Source of the DNA: Gammaproteobacteria bacterium
GTDB lineage: Bacteria; Pseudomonadota; Gammaproteobacteria; Steroidobacterales; Steroidobacteraceae
NCBI GenBank assembly: GCA_028870355.1
Contig: JAGWPU010000023.1
Span: 1 to 40,299, forward strand
DNA length: 40,299 nt
Direction: 5' to 3'
Below, piece by piece: positions 33,136-40,299 of the stretch (position 1 is the first letter of the stretch; every line of letters starts with the position of its first letter). The notes under the pieces are model-generated. The model did no database searches, had not been told where the DNA came from, and worked only from the letters and a program-made list of their open reading frames with translations. Both the position numbers and the translations under genes were made by a program.

Positions 33136-33534
33136 TCAATCGCCCTCGGCGGTCCGGTGCGCGAGCGAGGGGTCGAGCCGCTGCCAGGGAAGCTTCTCGG
33201 CGACCCACACTTCCCGCGTCGGCGGGAATCGCGCGGGGTCGTCGAGCGAGGCGGTGGTCACGTCGATCGTGCCGGGCAGCGTGTCGCGCGCATAGGTGAG
33301 CGGGGTGCCGCAACGCTCGCAGAACGTGCGCTCGACGCCCGGCGAGGATCGGTGGGTGCGCGGCGTGCCGTGGGTCCAGTGGAAATTCGCGAGCGGGACG
33401 GTCAGCCACGCGACCGCGGCCGCGCCGCTCGCCTGGCGGCAGCTGCGGCAATGGCAGATCGCCGACGCCGTCGGCGCGCCGTCCACGCGATAGCGCACCG
33501 CCGCGCAGAAACATCCGCCTGCTTCGATCGACAT
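33136..33534 (-). CDS. GFA/CENP-V-family zinc protein
   Basis: This is a 132-residue protein with three cysteine groups: GGCFCAAVRYRV (about residue 6), CHCRSCRQASG (about 28) and FCERCGTPLTY (about 72), which form the two zinc sites of the glutathione-dependent formaldehyde-activating (GFA) fold. Most GFA-family proteins have no proven enzyme activity, so formaldehyde handling should not be assumed. GGGGAG lies just before ATG 33534. It is directly upstream of the sigma gene with one base between, so likely in the same transcript. Confidence 0.9.
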   Translation of the reverse strand: MSIEAGGCFCAAVRYRVDGAPTASAICHCRSCRQASGAAAVAWLTVPLANFHWTHGTPRTHRSSPGVERTFCERCGTPLTYARDTLPGTIDVTTASLDDPARFPPTREVWVAEKLPWQRLDPSLAHRTAEGD

Positions 33535-33561
33535 CGCTCCCCTCGGCGCACCCCGTCGCGC

Positions 33562-33579
33562 GCGATCCGGCGGGATCGC
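33562..33579. terminator. 7-bp hairpin between GGDEF and GFA genes
   Basis: GCGATCC (33562-33568) and GGATCGC (33573-33579) are perfect arms around GGCG. It lies 17 bases after the GGDEF stop and 27 bases before the GFA start. It may be a terminator of the GGDEF transcript without a T-tract, or an operator for the GFA-sigma unit. Confidence 0.4.
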
Positions 33580-33595
33580 ACGCCGGCCTCCGGGG

Positions 33596-35866
33596 CTAGC
33601 GGTGCGTCGCCGCGATCGCGGCGGCGAGCGTGCGTTGCGCCCCCTCCGCGTAGATCGTCGGTCCGGCCATGGAGACCCGGCCGCGACCGTCGCGCTTCGC
33701 AATGTAACAAGCCTCATCCGCGGTCGCCAGCCAGTCGTCGACGCTGCGCATGTCGTCGCGACGGCTCGCGACGCCGAGACTCGCGCCGATCTCGTAGGCC
33801 ACGCCGTCCCAGTCCGCCGCGAGCGGATTCAACTCCCGCGCCAGATCCCGCGCGATCGTCTCCGCCACCTCCATCGGGCAATTCGGCAGGATCACCGCGA
33901 ACTCGTCGCCGCCGAGGCGCGCGACCGTGTCGGCGGCGCGCACGTGCGCGCGCAGCAGGTCCGCGACCCGGCGCAGCAGCGCATCGCCCGCGGCGTGTCC
34001 GCCGGAATCGTTGACCGCCTTGAACCGGTCGAGATCGATCGCGATCAGCACCGCCGGTGTCGACAGGTGCGCCGATTGCGCGAAGGTCTCGCGCAGGCGC
34101 TCGTTGAACAAGGTGCGATTCGCGAGGCCGGTCAAGGGGTCGTGGGTCGCGCGGAAGTGCAGATCCTTCGAGCGCTCGACGTCGCGCGAGGCGTCGCGGA
34201 ACAGGATCACCGTGCCGGCGACGACGCCGTCCGCGTCGATCACCGGCGAGATCACGTCGACGATGTGCATCACCGAGCCGTCCGGCCGGTGCAACAACGC
34301 CGGCACCTCCCGCTGGCAGGTCCTGCCGTGGATCAGGCAGCGGGCGAGCAGGTTCGGCGCGCGACGGCCGGTTGCGGCGTCGGTCAGGTGGATCACCTCG
34401 TCGAGCCGGCGATTGACCGCGTAATCGGCGTCGAGCCCCATCAGCGCCGCGGCCGAGTCGTTCAAATAGGTGATCCGCGTCTGCGGATCGGTCGTGACGA
34501 CCGCGTCGGCGATCTTCGACAAGGTCACCTTCAGCCGCTGGCGCTCTTCCGCGAATTTCGCCTCCGCACGACGACGGTCCTCGATGCTCTCGATCTGCAC
34601 GACGAGGTGGCGCGGCCCACCGTCCTCGTCGCGCACCAGCGAGACCGCCGAGTGGGTCCACACCCAGTGGCCGTCCTTGTGGCGAAAGCGCCGCTCGACC
34701 TCGTAGGACGTGTACTCCCCGTTCAGCAGGCGGCGGCGCCGATCCACGCTGTCGCCCCGGTCCTGCGGGTCGGAGGGGCCGCCGAACGGCATCGCGCGCA
34801 GCTCTTCCTCGGTATAGCCGAGCATCCGCTGCAGCGCTGCGTTCGCATACGTCCACAGGCCGTCGAGGTCGACGATCAGCATCCCGATCGGGGAGTGCTC
34901 GATCGAATCGCGGAACCGCCGTTCGCTCGCGCGCAGCGCGCGTGCGATCGCGCGGCGCTCGTCGGTCCCGATGCCGACCGCGATCGGCGGCAACAGGGCC
35001 GTGAACAGGCCGATCACCGGGAACCCCGCGAGCGAGGTGACCGACGGGACGGCGAGGAGCGACGTCGGACGAATGCCCGCGGTCCACAGCGCGATCATTG
35101 TGATGCCGCAGGCCGCGCTCAGCAGCGAGGTGCCGAAGCCACCGAGCGGATACGCGGCGATCATCAATCCCATGCCGATCAGCACGAACGGCAAGGCCAC
35201 GAAGCGCATCGCGAGATACACGCCGAGCACGTAGCTCGACAGCAGCAGCAGGTTCACCGCGAGGTATCGCGGCCGCAGCAGCCGCTGCCACGCCGCGCGG
35301 CTCGAGAGCAGGATCGGGGCCGAGAACAGGCATGCGCCGAGCGAGGCCGACGACCAGCCGAGTCGCAGATCCTCGGCAAAGGGCGCGCCCGGGCCGACCA
35401 GACGGTCGACGGCGCTGCCGGCGACCGCGGCGAGTCCGGGCGCGAGCACGCCGAACAGGATCGTCGCGATCGATGCCTGGGTCAGCGAGACCCGGGGAAA
35501 CTCGTAACGGCCGATCAGTCTTACCGAGCCGGCCATCAATGCGACGTCGAGCGTCCGCGTCACGGCGCCGCCGAGCGCGGCCGGGATCCCGGGTGCGCCG
35601 CACAGCGCGTCGGCGAGCCCGGCGGCCGCGAAGATCAGCGCGAGCGCACGCGGCCAGTTCGGCCGGGGGAGTCGCAGCAGCGCCGCGGCCGCGATCGCAT
35701 CGGCGGGACCGAGCAGCGCGACGCCGCTCACGCGGTGGGTGAATCGCCCGACCGCGAGCGCCGCGAGGCAATATCCGAGCGCGATCGCCGCTTCGCCCGC
35801 GGGAAGATCGGCGAGCGATCGCGGCAGCGCCGATCGCGAGAACTTCCAGTTGTCCGTACCCGCCAT
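33596..35866 (-). CDS. Diguanylate cyclase with MASE1-like sensor and two PAS domains
   Basis: This is a 756-residue inner-membrane signalling protein. The N-terminal about 300 residues hold about eight hydrophobic helices in MASE1 style. PAS domain 1 begins near residue 320 (FRDSIEHSPIGMLIVDLDGLW) with a PAC end, PAS 2 near 449 (LSKIADAVVTTDPQTRITYLND). A GGDEF domain follows (about 575-740; DPLTGLANR, then ARLGGDEFAV at about 646-655). The GGDEF signature is intact. RAAD lies five residues before it, the RxxD inhibitory I-site, so c-di-GMP synthesis with product feedback is expected. There is no EAL domain. It senses a membrane or cytosolic signal through MASE1/PAS; ligand unknown. It is the first gene of the minus run but is separated from GFA by a 61-base gap with a hairpin. 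Confidence 0.93.
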   Translation of the reverse strand: MAGTDNWKFSRSALPRSLADLPAGEAAIALGYCLAALAVGRFTHRVSGVALLGPADAIAAAALLRLPRPNWPRALALIFAAAGLADALCGAPGIPAALGGAVTRTLDVALMAGSVRLIGRYEFPRVSLTQASIATILFGVLAPGLAAVAGSAVDRLVGPGAPFAEDLRLGWSSASLGACLFSAPILLSSRAAWQRLLRPRYLAVNLLLLSSYVLGVYLAMRFVALPFVLIGMGLMIAAYPLGGFGTSLLSAACGITMIALWTAGIRPTSLLAVPSVTSLAGFPVIGLFTALLPPIAVGIGTDERRAIARALRASERRFRDSIEHSPIGMLIVDLDGLWTYANAALQRMLGYTEEELRAMPFGGPSDPQDRGDSVDRRRRLLNGEYTSYEVERRFRHKDGHWVWTHSAVSLVRDEDGGPRHLVVQIESIEDRRRAEAKFAEERQRLKVTLSKIADAVVTTDPQTRITYLNDSAAALMGLDADYAVNRRLDEVIHLTDAATGRRAPNLLARCLIHGRTCQREVPALLHRPDGSVMHIVDVISPVIDADGVVAGTVILFRDASRDVERSKDLHFRATHDPLTGLANRTLFNERLRETFAQSAHLSTPAVLIAIDLDRFKAVNDSGGHAAGDALLRRVADLLRAHVRAADTVARLGGDEFAVILPNCPMEVAETIARDLARELNPLAADWDGVAYEIGASLGVASRRDDMRSVDDWLATADEACYIAKRDGRGRVSMAGPTIYAEGAQRTLAAAIAATHR

Positions 35867-35982
35867 GACCGTCAGGGACCGTCCGAAATCCGTCGAACGA
35901 ATCGAACGCTAGCAGAGCGTGCCCGCGCTCCCCGGGACGCACCTCTCATTCCGCGACCGTCGGGATGTGCGCCGCGGCACGC

Positions 35983-36012
35983 TTGACCATCACGCGCGGA
36001 TTTCGGCACACT
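35983..36012 (+). promoter_or_regulatory. Candidate promoter for the cobalamin riboswitch-btuB transcript
   Basis: TTGACC (35983-35988), 5 of 6 to the -35 consensus, is followed after 18 bases by CACACT (36007-36012), a weak -10. It is the only -35-like element before the riboswitch. The rest of 35867-36019 shows no gene or other clear element. Confidence 0.35.
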
Positions 36013-36019
36013 GTCGGGG

Positions 36020-36210
36020 TTGTCAGGTGCTCGGCCGTGGTCACACGGCCGGGTGAAACGGGAAACCGGTGACGCCGTCGAGGCCATTCCGGTACTGCCC
36101 CCGCAACGGTAAGCGAGTCGAGCCCGATCCGACAGGTCACTGTGCGCTGCGCACGGGAAGACGATCCGGCAGGAACGATTCCACTCGCGAGTCCGGAGAC
36201 CGGCCCGACG
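36020..36210 (+). ncRNA. Cobalamin (B12) riboswitch aptamer
   Basis: Conserved class-I cobalamin aptamer elements occur in order: GGTG at the 5' stem, GGGTGAAACGGGAA, CCGGTACTGCCCCCGCAACGGTAA, GACAGGTCACTG, CGCACGGGAAG, and the 3' stem GAGTCCGGAGACCGGCC. When adenosylcobalamin binds, expression of the downstream btuB-like gene is expected to drop. Limits are approximate to about 10 bases. Confidence 0.93.
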
Positions 36211-36236
36211 ACGTAGCGGCATGCGTTGCGGTGGGC

Positions 36237-36346
36237 GGCGGTGCGGAAGCGCCGTCGTCGGCGTCGACCGCATGCGTTCCTCTCCCCCCATTCGCGTTGC
36301 CCGGTGTCAATCGTCCGATCGTGCACGGCGGGTGCACAGGGGAGAG
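36237..36346 (+). promoter_or_regulatory. Riboswitch expression platform with anti-Shine-Dalgarno
   Basis: Between the aptamer and the btuB start, CTCTCCCC (36280-36287) is the exact complement of GGGGAGAG (36339-36346), which contains the Shine-Dalgarno of the GTG start at 36351. A hairpin with an 8-bp stem (two G-U pairs) and GGAA loop lies at 36237-36256, and GTGCAC-ggcgg-GTGCAC at 36321-36337. GCATGCGTT is repeated directly at 36219-36227 and 36270-36278. The layout fits control of translation start rather than termination; no T-tract is seen. Confidence 0.6.
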
Positions 36347-36350
36347 CAGG

Positions 36351-38252
36351 GTGGGGATTCGTTCTCGTAGCGGCGTCGTCTGCGCCGCGTTCTTGATTCT
36401 TTCGTTTCATGCCGCGGTCGCCGCGTCGACGTCCGATTCCGCGACGACCGATGATTCGCTGAGCCAGATCACCGTGACCGCGACGCGCACCGCGGTGCCC
36501 TTGCACGACACGCTCGCGTCGACGACGGTGCTCACGCGCCGGCAGATCGAGGCGCAGCAGGTGCTGTCGGTGCAGGACCTGTTCCAGGGGCTCGCCGGGG
36601 TCGAGGTCAGCAACAACGGCGGTCTCGGCAAGGCGTCCTCGGTGTTCCTGCGGGGCACGAACTCCGACCAGGTGCTGGTGATGATCGACGGCGTGCGCGT
36701 CGGCTCGGCGACGCTCGGCACGACCGCGTTCCAGTACCTGCCGGTCGACCAGATCGATCGCGTCGAGATCGTGCGCGGTCCGCTGTCGAGCCTGTACGGC
36801 TCCGAGGCGATCGGTGGGGTGATCCAGATCTTCACGCGGCGGCCGACGCACGACGGCGTCACGCTGCATGCGGACGCGGCCGCGGGTTCGCACGCGACGA
36901 GCTCGATCGGCGCGAGCCTCGACGTCGCCGAGGGACCGTGGACCTACGGCGTGTCGGGGAGCAACCTGACGAGCAACGGCTACCCGAACTGCATCGGGGC
37001 GCCGTACGTCTCGCCGTCCTCGCCGGGCGGGGGTTGCTACGTGTACGACACGCGTCCCGACGGGTTCCACAACGTCGGGACCTCGGCGCACCTCGGGTAC
37101 CGGCCGTCGCAGACCTTCGACGTCGACGCGCTGTTCCTGCGCTCCCAGGGCGGCGAGCGGTACGCGGGCTCCTACACGAACCATCAGAGCTTCGCCGAGC
37201 AGGTCGAGGCGCTGACCGCGCACTGGTCGCCGGTGAAGGCGCTGCGCCTGACCGCGCAGGCCGGGCAGTCGCGGGACGACGAGATCGACACGCTCGACTT
37301 CGTCGAGCCACCGGGGAACCTGTTCGACACGATCCGCAACAGCGCGTCGCTCCAGGCGGACTGGACGCTCGCCGCCCGGCAGATCCTCACGGTCGGCAGC
37401 GACACCGTGCACGACGGGATCGTCAGCGACACCGTGTTCCCGGTGACCTCGCGGCGGGTCACCGGCGTGTTCGGCGAATACCAGGGCCGGTTCGGCGCCG
37501 AGCAGTTCACGCTGAGCGCGCGTCACGACCACAACACCCAGTTCGGCGGGAAGACGACCGGCAGCATCGCCTGGGGTTACCACCTCACGCACGAACTGCG
37601 CCTCGTGGCCTCCTACGGCACGGGGTTCCACGCGCCGACCTTCAACGATCTGTACTATCCCTACTTCGGGAATCCGGCGCTGCGACCGGAGACCTCGCGC
37701 TCGATCGAGGTCGGGGTCGATCAGGGCGGGGTGGCGAATGGCTGGTCGCTGCATGCGTACCAGACGCGCCTGCACGACCTCATCAGTTACGAGAACGCGT
37801 TGTTCATCCCGGAGAACACGGACTATGCGCGCATCCGTGGCGTCGAGCTGCGGGCGCACCTGACCGACGGGCCATGGGCCGCGCGGCTGTCGGGATCCTG
37901 GCTCGATCCTCGCAATCTCACGCCGAACTCGCCGGTCTACGACAAGATCCTGCCGCGGCGCGCGCGCGCGACCGGGCAGTTCGAGCTGGCGCGCGAGTGG
38001 CCGTGGAAGCTGCGCTCGGCGGTGCGCGTGTTCACGTCCGGCCCGCGGTTCGACGACTTCGCGAACGCGCAGCGGCTCGGCGGCTACACGACTCTCGACG
38101 TGCTCCTCGACTACTCGCCGTCGACGCACTGGACGATCCAGGCGAAGGTCGCGAACCTCACCGATCGGCGTTACGAGACCGCGCTCTATTATCCGCAGGA
38201 CGGCCGCAACTACCTGGTCTCGGTGCACTACCACCCCGCCGCGCTGCGCTGA
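36351..38252 (+). CDS. btuB: BtuB-like TonB-dependent vitamin B12 receptor
   Basis: This is a 633-residue outer-membrane receptor. GTG 36351 is chosen for the GGGGAG just upstream and for the signal peptide that follows (residues about 1-26, VVCAAFLILSFHAAVAAS). A TonB box ITVTATRTAVP follows directly, then the plug (VQDLFQGLAGVEVSNNGG, SVFLRGTNSDQVLVMIDGVRVGSATLG, IDRVEIVRGPLSSLYGSEAIGGVIQIFTR), which matches BtuB plug motifs closely. The barrel contains GTGFHAPTFNDLYYPYFGNPALRPETS, the BtuB/siderophore-type conserved segment. Length fits BtuB. The riboswitch upstream confirms a cobalamin-related role. Odd: the protein ends in HYHPAALR, not in the usual aromatic residue. Confidence 0.93.
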   Translation: MGIRSRSGVVCAAFLILSFHAAVAASTSDSATTDDSLSQITVTATRTAVPLHDTLASTTVLTRRQIEAQQVLSVQDLFQGLAGVEVSNNGGLGKASSVFLRGTNSDQVLVMIDGVRVGSATLGTTAFQYLPVDQIDRVEIVRGPLSSLYGSEAIGGVIQIFTRRPTHDGVTLHADAAAGSHATSSIGASLDVAEGPWTYGVSGSNLTSNGYPNCIGAPYVSPSSPGGGCYVYDTRPDGFHNVGTSAHLGYRPSQTFDVDALFLRSQGGERYAGSYTNHQSFAEQVEALTAHWSPVKALRLTAQAGQSRDDEIDTLDFVEPPGNLFDTIRNSASLQADWTLAARQILTVGSDTVHDGIVSDTVFPVTSRRVTGVFGEYQGRFGAEQFTLSARHDHNTQFGGKTTGSIAWGYHLTHELRLVASYGTGFHAPTFNDLYYPYFGNPALRPETSRSIEVGVDQGGVANGWSLHAYQTRLHDLISYENALFIPENTDYARIRGVELRAHLTDGPWAARLSGSWLDPRNLTPNSPVYDKILPRRARATGQFELAREWPWKLRSAVRVFTSGPRFDDFANAQRLGGYTTLDVLLDYSPSTHWTIQAKVANLTDRRYETALYYPQDGRNYLVSVHYHPAALR

Positions 38253-38270
38253 GGCGGCGCGCGACGGCTG

Positions 38271-38295
38271 GCGGCGGCGGGGCAACCGCCGCCGC
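38271..38295. terminator. 10-bp all-GC hairpin after btuB
   Basis: GCGGCGGCGG (38271-38280) and CCGCCGCCGC (38286-38295) pair perfectly around GGCAA, 18 bases after the btuB stop. It has no T-tract. It may end the btuB transcript or shield it from decay. Confidence 0.55.
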
Positions 38296-38329
38296 GACCG
38301 GAGGACGCGCGATCGATTAAGATCGACCG

Positions 38330-39727
38330 ATGCGCGAGACGTCCTCGGGGAGATCAAAGACCGTCGGCTTCGGGATCGAGGCCTTGCCGCGCATCGTTCG
38401 CGGCGAGGGGAGCTATCTCATCGACGAGCGCGGCCGGCGCTATCTCGATGGCTCCGGCGGGCCGGCCGCGTTCAGCATCGGCCACGGCAATCGCGAGGTG
38501 AACGCGGCGATCGCCGCGCAGCTCGAGCGGATCGCGTGCGCGTACCGGTACCTGTTCACCAGCGAGGCGCTGGAGGAGCTGACCGCGCTCGTGTTGCGGC
38601 TCGCCGGTGGCGATTTCGAGCACGTCGTGTACACCTCGAGCGGCTCCGAAGCGGTCGAGTCGGCGATGAAGATCGCGCTCCAGTATTTCGACGCGTGCGG
38701 CGCGCCGGAGCGGCGGCACTTCATCGCGCGAGAGCGCTCCTACCACGGCAACACGCTCGGCGCGCTGTCGGTGTCGGGTTTCGCGGAACGGCGGCGGCCG
38801 TTCGAGGGGAGCCTCCTCGAGGTGTCCTTCGTCTCGGCCGCGAACGCGTATCGCCCGCCGGTCGGCGTCGCGCCGGCGGAGCGGGTCGATCATTGGGCGG
38901 CCGAGCTCGACGCGCGCATTCGATCGATCGGTCCGGAGCGCGTCGCCGGATTCGTGTTCGAACCGGTCGTCGGCGCCGCCGGGGGCGCGGTCCCGGCGCC
39001 ACCGGGCTATGCCGCGGCGGTCGCCGCGGTCTGCCGGCGGCACGGGGTCCTGCTGATCGCCGACGAGGTGATGTGCGGCGCCGGCCGTTGCGGGAGCTGG
39101 CGCGCGCTCGAGGCCGACGGGGTCGTGCCGGACGTGATGGCGGTCGCGAAAGGACTCGCCGGCGGCTACATCCCGATCGGCGCGACGCTCCTGCGGCGGG
39201 AGATCGGCGCGACGATCCTCGCGAACCACGGCGCGTTCATGACCGGACACACCTACTCGGGGCACACCGCCGCCTGCGCCGCGGCGCTCGCGGTCCAGCG
39301 GCTGATCGAGCGCGACGGGCTGATCGCGCGCGTGCGGGAGCGCGGACCGCAGCTCCTCGCGGCGTTGCGCGAGCGGCTCGAACCGATCGCCGCGGTCGGC
39401 GACGTGCGCGGACGCGGGTACCTGATCGGGATCGAACTCGTGAGCGATCGTGCGACGAAGACGCCGTACGAACCGCAACGCGCGGTCGCGCAGGCGGTCT
39501 CGCGCCACGCGTTCGAGCACGGGCTGATCGTGTATCCGTGTGCCGGCAATGCGGGCGAGGGCCGCGGCGACACGCTGATCGTCGCGCCGCCCTACAACGC
39601 GAGCGACGCCGAGCTCGAGGAGCTCGTCGACACGCTGTCCGCGTCGCTCGCGACGATCGCCAGGGGGCTGCACGCGTCGCGGGAACGCGGTACTCTCGCG
39701 CGAACACCAGGGAGCCCTCGTCGATGA
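38330..39727 (+). CDS. Class III aminotransferase (aspartate aminotransferase family)
   Basis: This is a 465-residue PLP enzyme. The phosphate-binding SSGSEAVESAMKIA, SYHGNTLGALS, LLIADEVMCGAGRCG (Asp pairing with the ring nitrogen) and PLP-lysine Lys274 in VAKGLAGGYIPIGA are all standard, followed by HTYSGHTAACAAALAV. It belongs with omega-amino acid:pyruvate/BioA-like enzymes. Substrate not readable. It starts at ATG 38330 with no good Shine-Dalgarno; GGAGG at 38300-38304 is too far. It is coupled to the next gene by ATGA. Unlike the aminotransferase at 19089-20480 it has the canonical phosphate-cup motif. Confidence 0.92.
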   Translation: MRETSSGRSKTVGFGIEALPRIVRGEGSYLIDERGRRYLDGSGGPAAFSIGHGNREVNAAIAAQLERIACAYRYLFTSEALEELTALVLRLAGGDFEHVVYTSSGSEAVESAMKIALQYFDACGAPERRHFIARERSYHGNTLGALSVSGFAERRRPFEGSLLEVSFVSAANAYRPPVGVAPAERVDHWAAELDARIRSIGPERVAGFVFEPVVGAAGGAVPAPPGYAAAVAAVCRRHGVLLIADEVMCGAGRCGSWRALEADGVVPDVMAVAKGLAGGYIPIGATLLRREIGATILANHGAFMTGHTYSGHTAACAAALAVQRLIERDGLIARVRERGPQLLAALRERLEPIAAVGDVRGRGYLIGIELVSDRATKTPYEPQRAVAQAVSRHAFEHGLIVYPCAGNAGEGRGDTLIVAPPYNASDAELEELVDTLSASLATIARGLHASRERGTLARTPGSPRR

Positions 39728-40299
39728 ACCAAACCAGCCCCGGCCTCGCGCTCGCGCTCGTCATCGCGATCGGCACCGGCGCCGCGGCGCGGCCCGCGAC
39801 CGCCGCCGCGGGCGCGATACCCACCCCGTTGCTGCAGGCGGACGCGGGACTCGCGGCCGCGGTCAATGCCGCGAACGCGGACGCCTGGGTCGCGTTCTAC
39901 GATCCCCGGGTGATCGCCCGGCTGCCGCGGGTGGGTCTGGTCGAAGGCAAGGCCGCGGCGCATCGCGCTGCGACCCGGCTGCTCGCGCAGCGGATCGACT
40001 CGTTCCGCTGGACCCCGGCCCGCTGGACCCTGAGCGCCTCGGGTCGACTCGCCTACGTCGATGGCGCCTACGCGCTGCGCGTCGACGGCTCGCGGGCCCT
40101 GCTCCGGGGCGAGCGCGTGGAGATCTGGCGCGAGCGGCGTGCCGGCGGCTGGGATTGCCTGCTCGATGCGTGGAATCCGCCCCGGGTGCAGGTCGCACAG
40201 GGTGCGCCGGTCGCACCGGTCGCACCGGTCGCACCCGCCGCACCGGCAGCGCCCGTCGCTCCCGCAGGGCCGGGGGCTGCGAGCGCGCCGACGCCCCCC
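39724..40299 (+). CDS. Secreted SnoaL/NTF2-like protein with Val-Ala-Pro tail (3' end outside window)
   Basis: The frame is open from ATG 39724 (overlapping the aminotransferase stop by ATGA) to the end of the window, 192 codons without a stop. Residues about 1-28 form a signal peptide (LALALVIAIGTGAAA, then Ala-rich). The middle resembles the NTF2-like/DUF4440 fold: ADAWVAFYDPRVIARLPRVGLVEGKAAA, then WTLSASGRLAYVDGAYALRVDG and VEIWRERRAGGWDCLLDAWNPP, the usual closing strands. From about residue 160 a low-complexity tail of Val-Ala-Pro units begins and runs off the end. Catalytic function unknown. The tail could be a spacer; its true length is not visible. Confidence 0.75.
   Translation, partial: MNQTSPGLALALVIAIGTGAAARPATAAAGAIPTPLLQADAGLAAAVNAANADAWVAFYDPRVIARLPRVGLVEGKAAAHRAATRLLAQRIDSFRWTPARWTLSASGRLAYVDGAYALRVDGSRALLRGERVEIWRERRAGGWDCLLDAWNPPRVQVAQGAPVAPVAPVAPAAPAAPVAPAGPGAASAPTPP
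40210..40236 (+). repeat. Tandem 9-bp repeat encoding Val-Ala-Pro
   Basis: Three consecutive copies of GTCGCACCG (last one GTCGCACCC) within the tail of the NTF2-like gene, with degenerate copies following to the window end. Confidence 0.7.

Noticed and set aside
33136-33534. Calling the GFA protein a formaldehyde-detoxifying enzyme
   Set aside because: Only the zinc fold is visible and no formaldehyde or glutathione pathway gene is near.
35946-38357. 803-codon minus-strand open frame opposite btuB
   Set aside because: Covers the riboswitch and btuB; no family resemblance in its translation.
1-40299. Frequent GATCGCG/GCGATC words as a possible repeat or uptake signal
   Set aside because: They fall mostly in frame as Ala-Ile or Arg-Ser-type codon pairs in a GC-rich genome; no spacing or orientation bias was apparent by eye.
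1-40299. CRISPR array, tRNA, IS element or phage genes
   Set aside because: No regularly spaced repeats, cloverleaf-like segment, transposase motif or phage protein was seen; intergenic gaps are mostly under 210 bases.

Overview
The window is one stretch of a very GC-rich chromosome from a Gram-negative bacterium. Outer-membrane markers (two TonB-dependent receptors, a DUF481 protein), an ECF sigma/RskA pair and a proteobacterial-style hyp operon point to Proteobacteria. A high-GC gamma- or betaproteobacterium is my guess; no rRNA or tRNA is present to settle it. I call 36 protein genes (two cut by the window edges), one cobalamin riboswitch and several inverted repeats and candidate promoters. 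I see no insertion sequence, phage gene, tRNA or CRISPR array.

Region 1 (1-13.2 kb): the 3' part of a secreted lipase-like hydrolase; a nickel permease (NiCoT) divergent from a ClC chloride transporter; then a compact, translationally coupled [NiFe]-hydrogenase maturation operon on the minus strand (hupF-like, hypA, hypB, hypF, hypC, hypD, hypE, hupK/hoxV-like). No hydrogenase structural gene is present and both ends of the operon are closed by unrelated genes. A full-length paralogue of the first lipase follows on the other side, with a FabH-type ketoacyl synthase directly behind it.

Region 2 (13.2-25.6 kb): two divergent gene sets share a short control region next to an Lrp/AsnC regulator. 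Leftward run the regulator, a TonB-dependent receptor, two short-chain dehydrogenases and a class II HDAC-like deacetylase. Rightward run an unusual class III aminotransferase, an APC permease, an amidase, a sugar-porter MFS protein and a DUF481 outer-membrane protein. Together they look like an uptake and breakdown route for an N-acylated amine or amide. The substrate is unknown, and this is one of the two best candidates here for an undescribed system.

Region 3 (25.6-35.9 kb, minus strand): a lipid-modification cluster. In transcription order it holds a MASE1-PAS-PAS-GGDEF cyclase, a GFA-family protein, an ECF sigma factor with a RskA-type membrane anti-sigma factor, a fatty-acid desaturase, a flavin amine-oxidase-like protein, DUF1365, a cyclopropane-synthase-like methyltransferase, a DUF1295 reductase-like membrane protein and a second methyltransferase resembling coclaurine N-methyltransferases. 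An ECF-style promoter sits just upstream of the desaturase. The likely role is stress-induced remodelling of membrane fatty acids; this is the second candidate.

Region 4 (35.9-40.3 kb): a cobalamin riboswitch with a visible anti-Shine-Dalgarno element controls a BtuB-like receptor. A second class III aminotransferase and a secreted SnoaL/NTF2-like protein with a repetitive Val-Ala-Pro tail, cut by the window end, follow.
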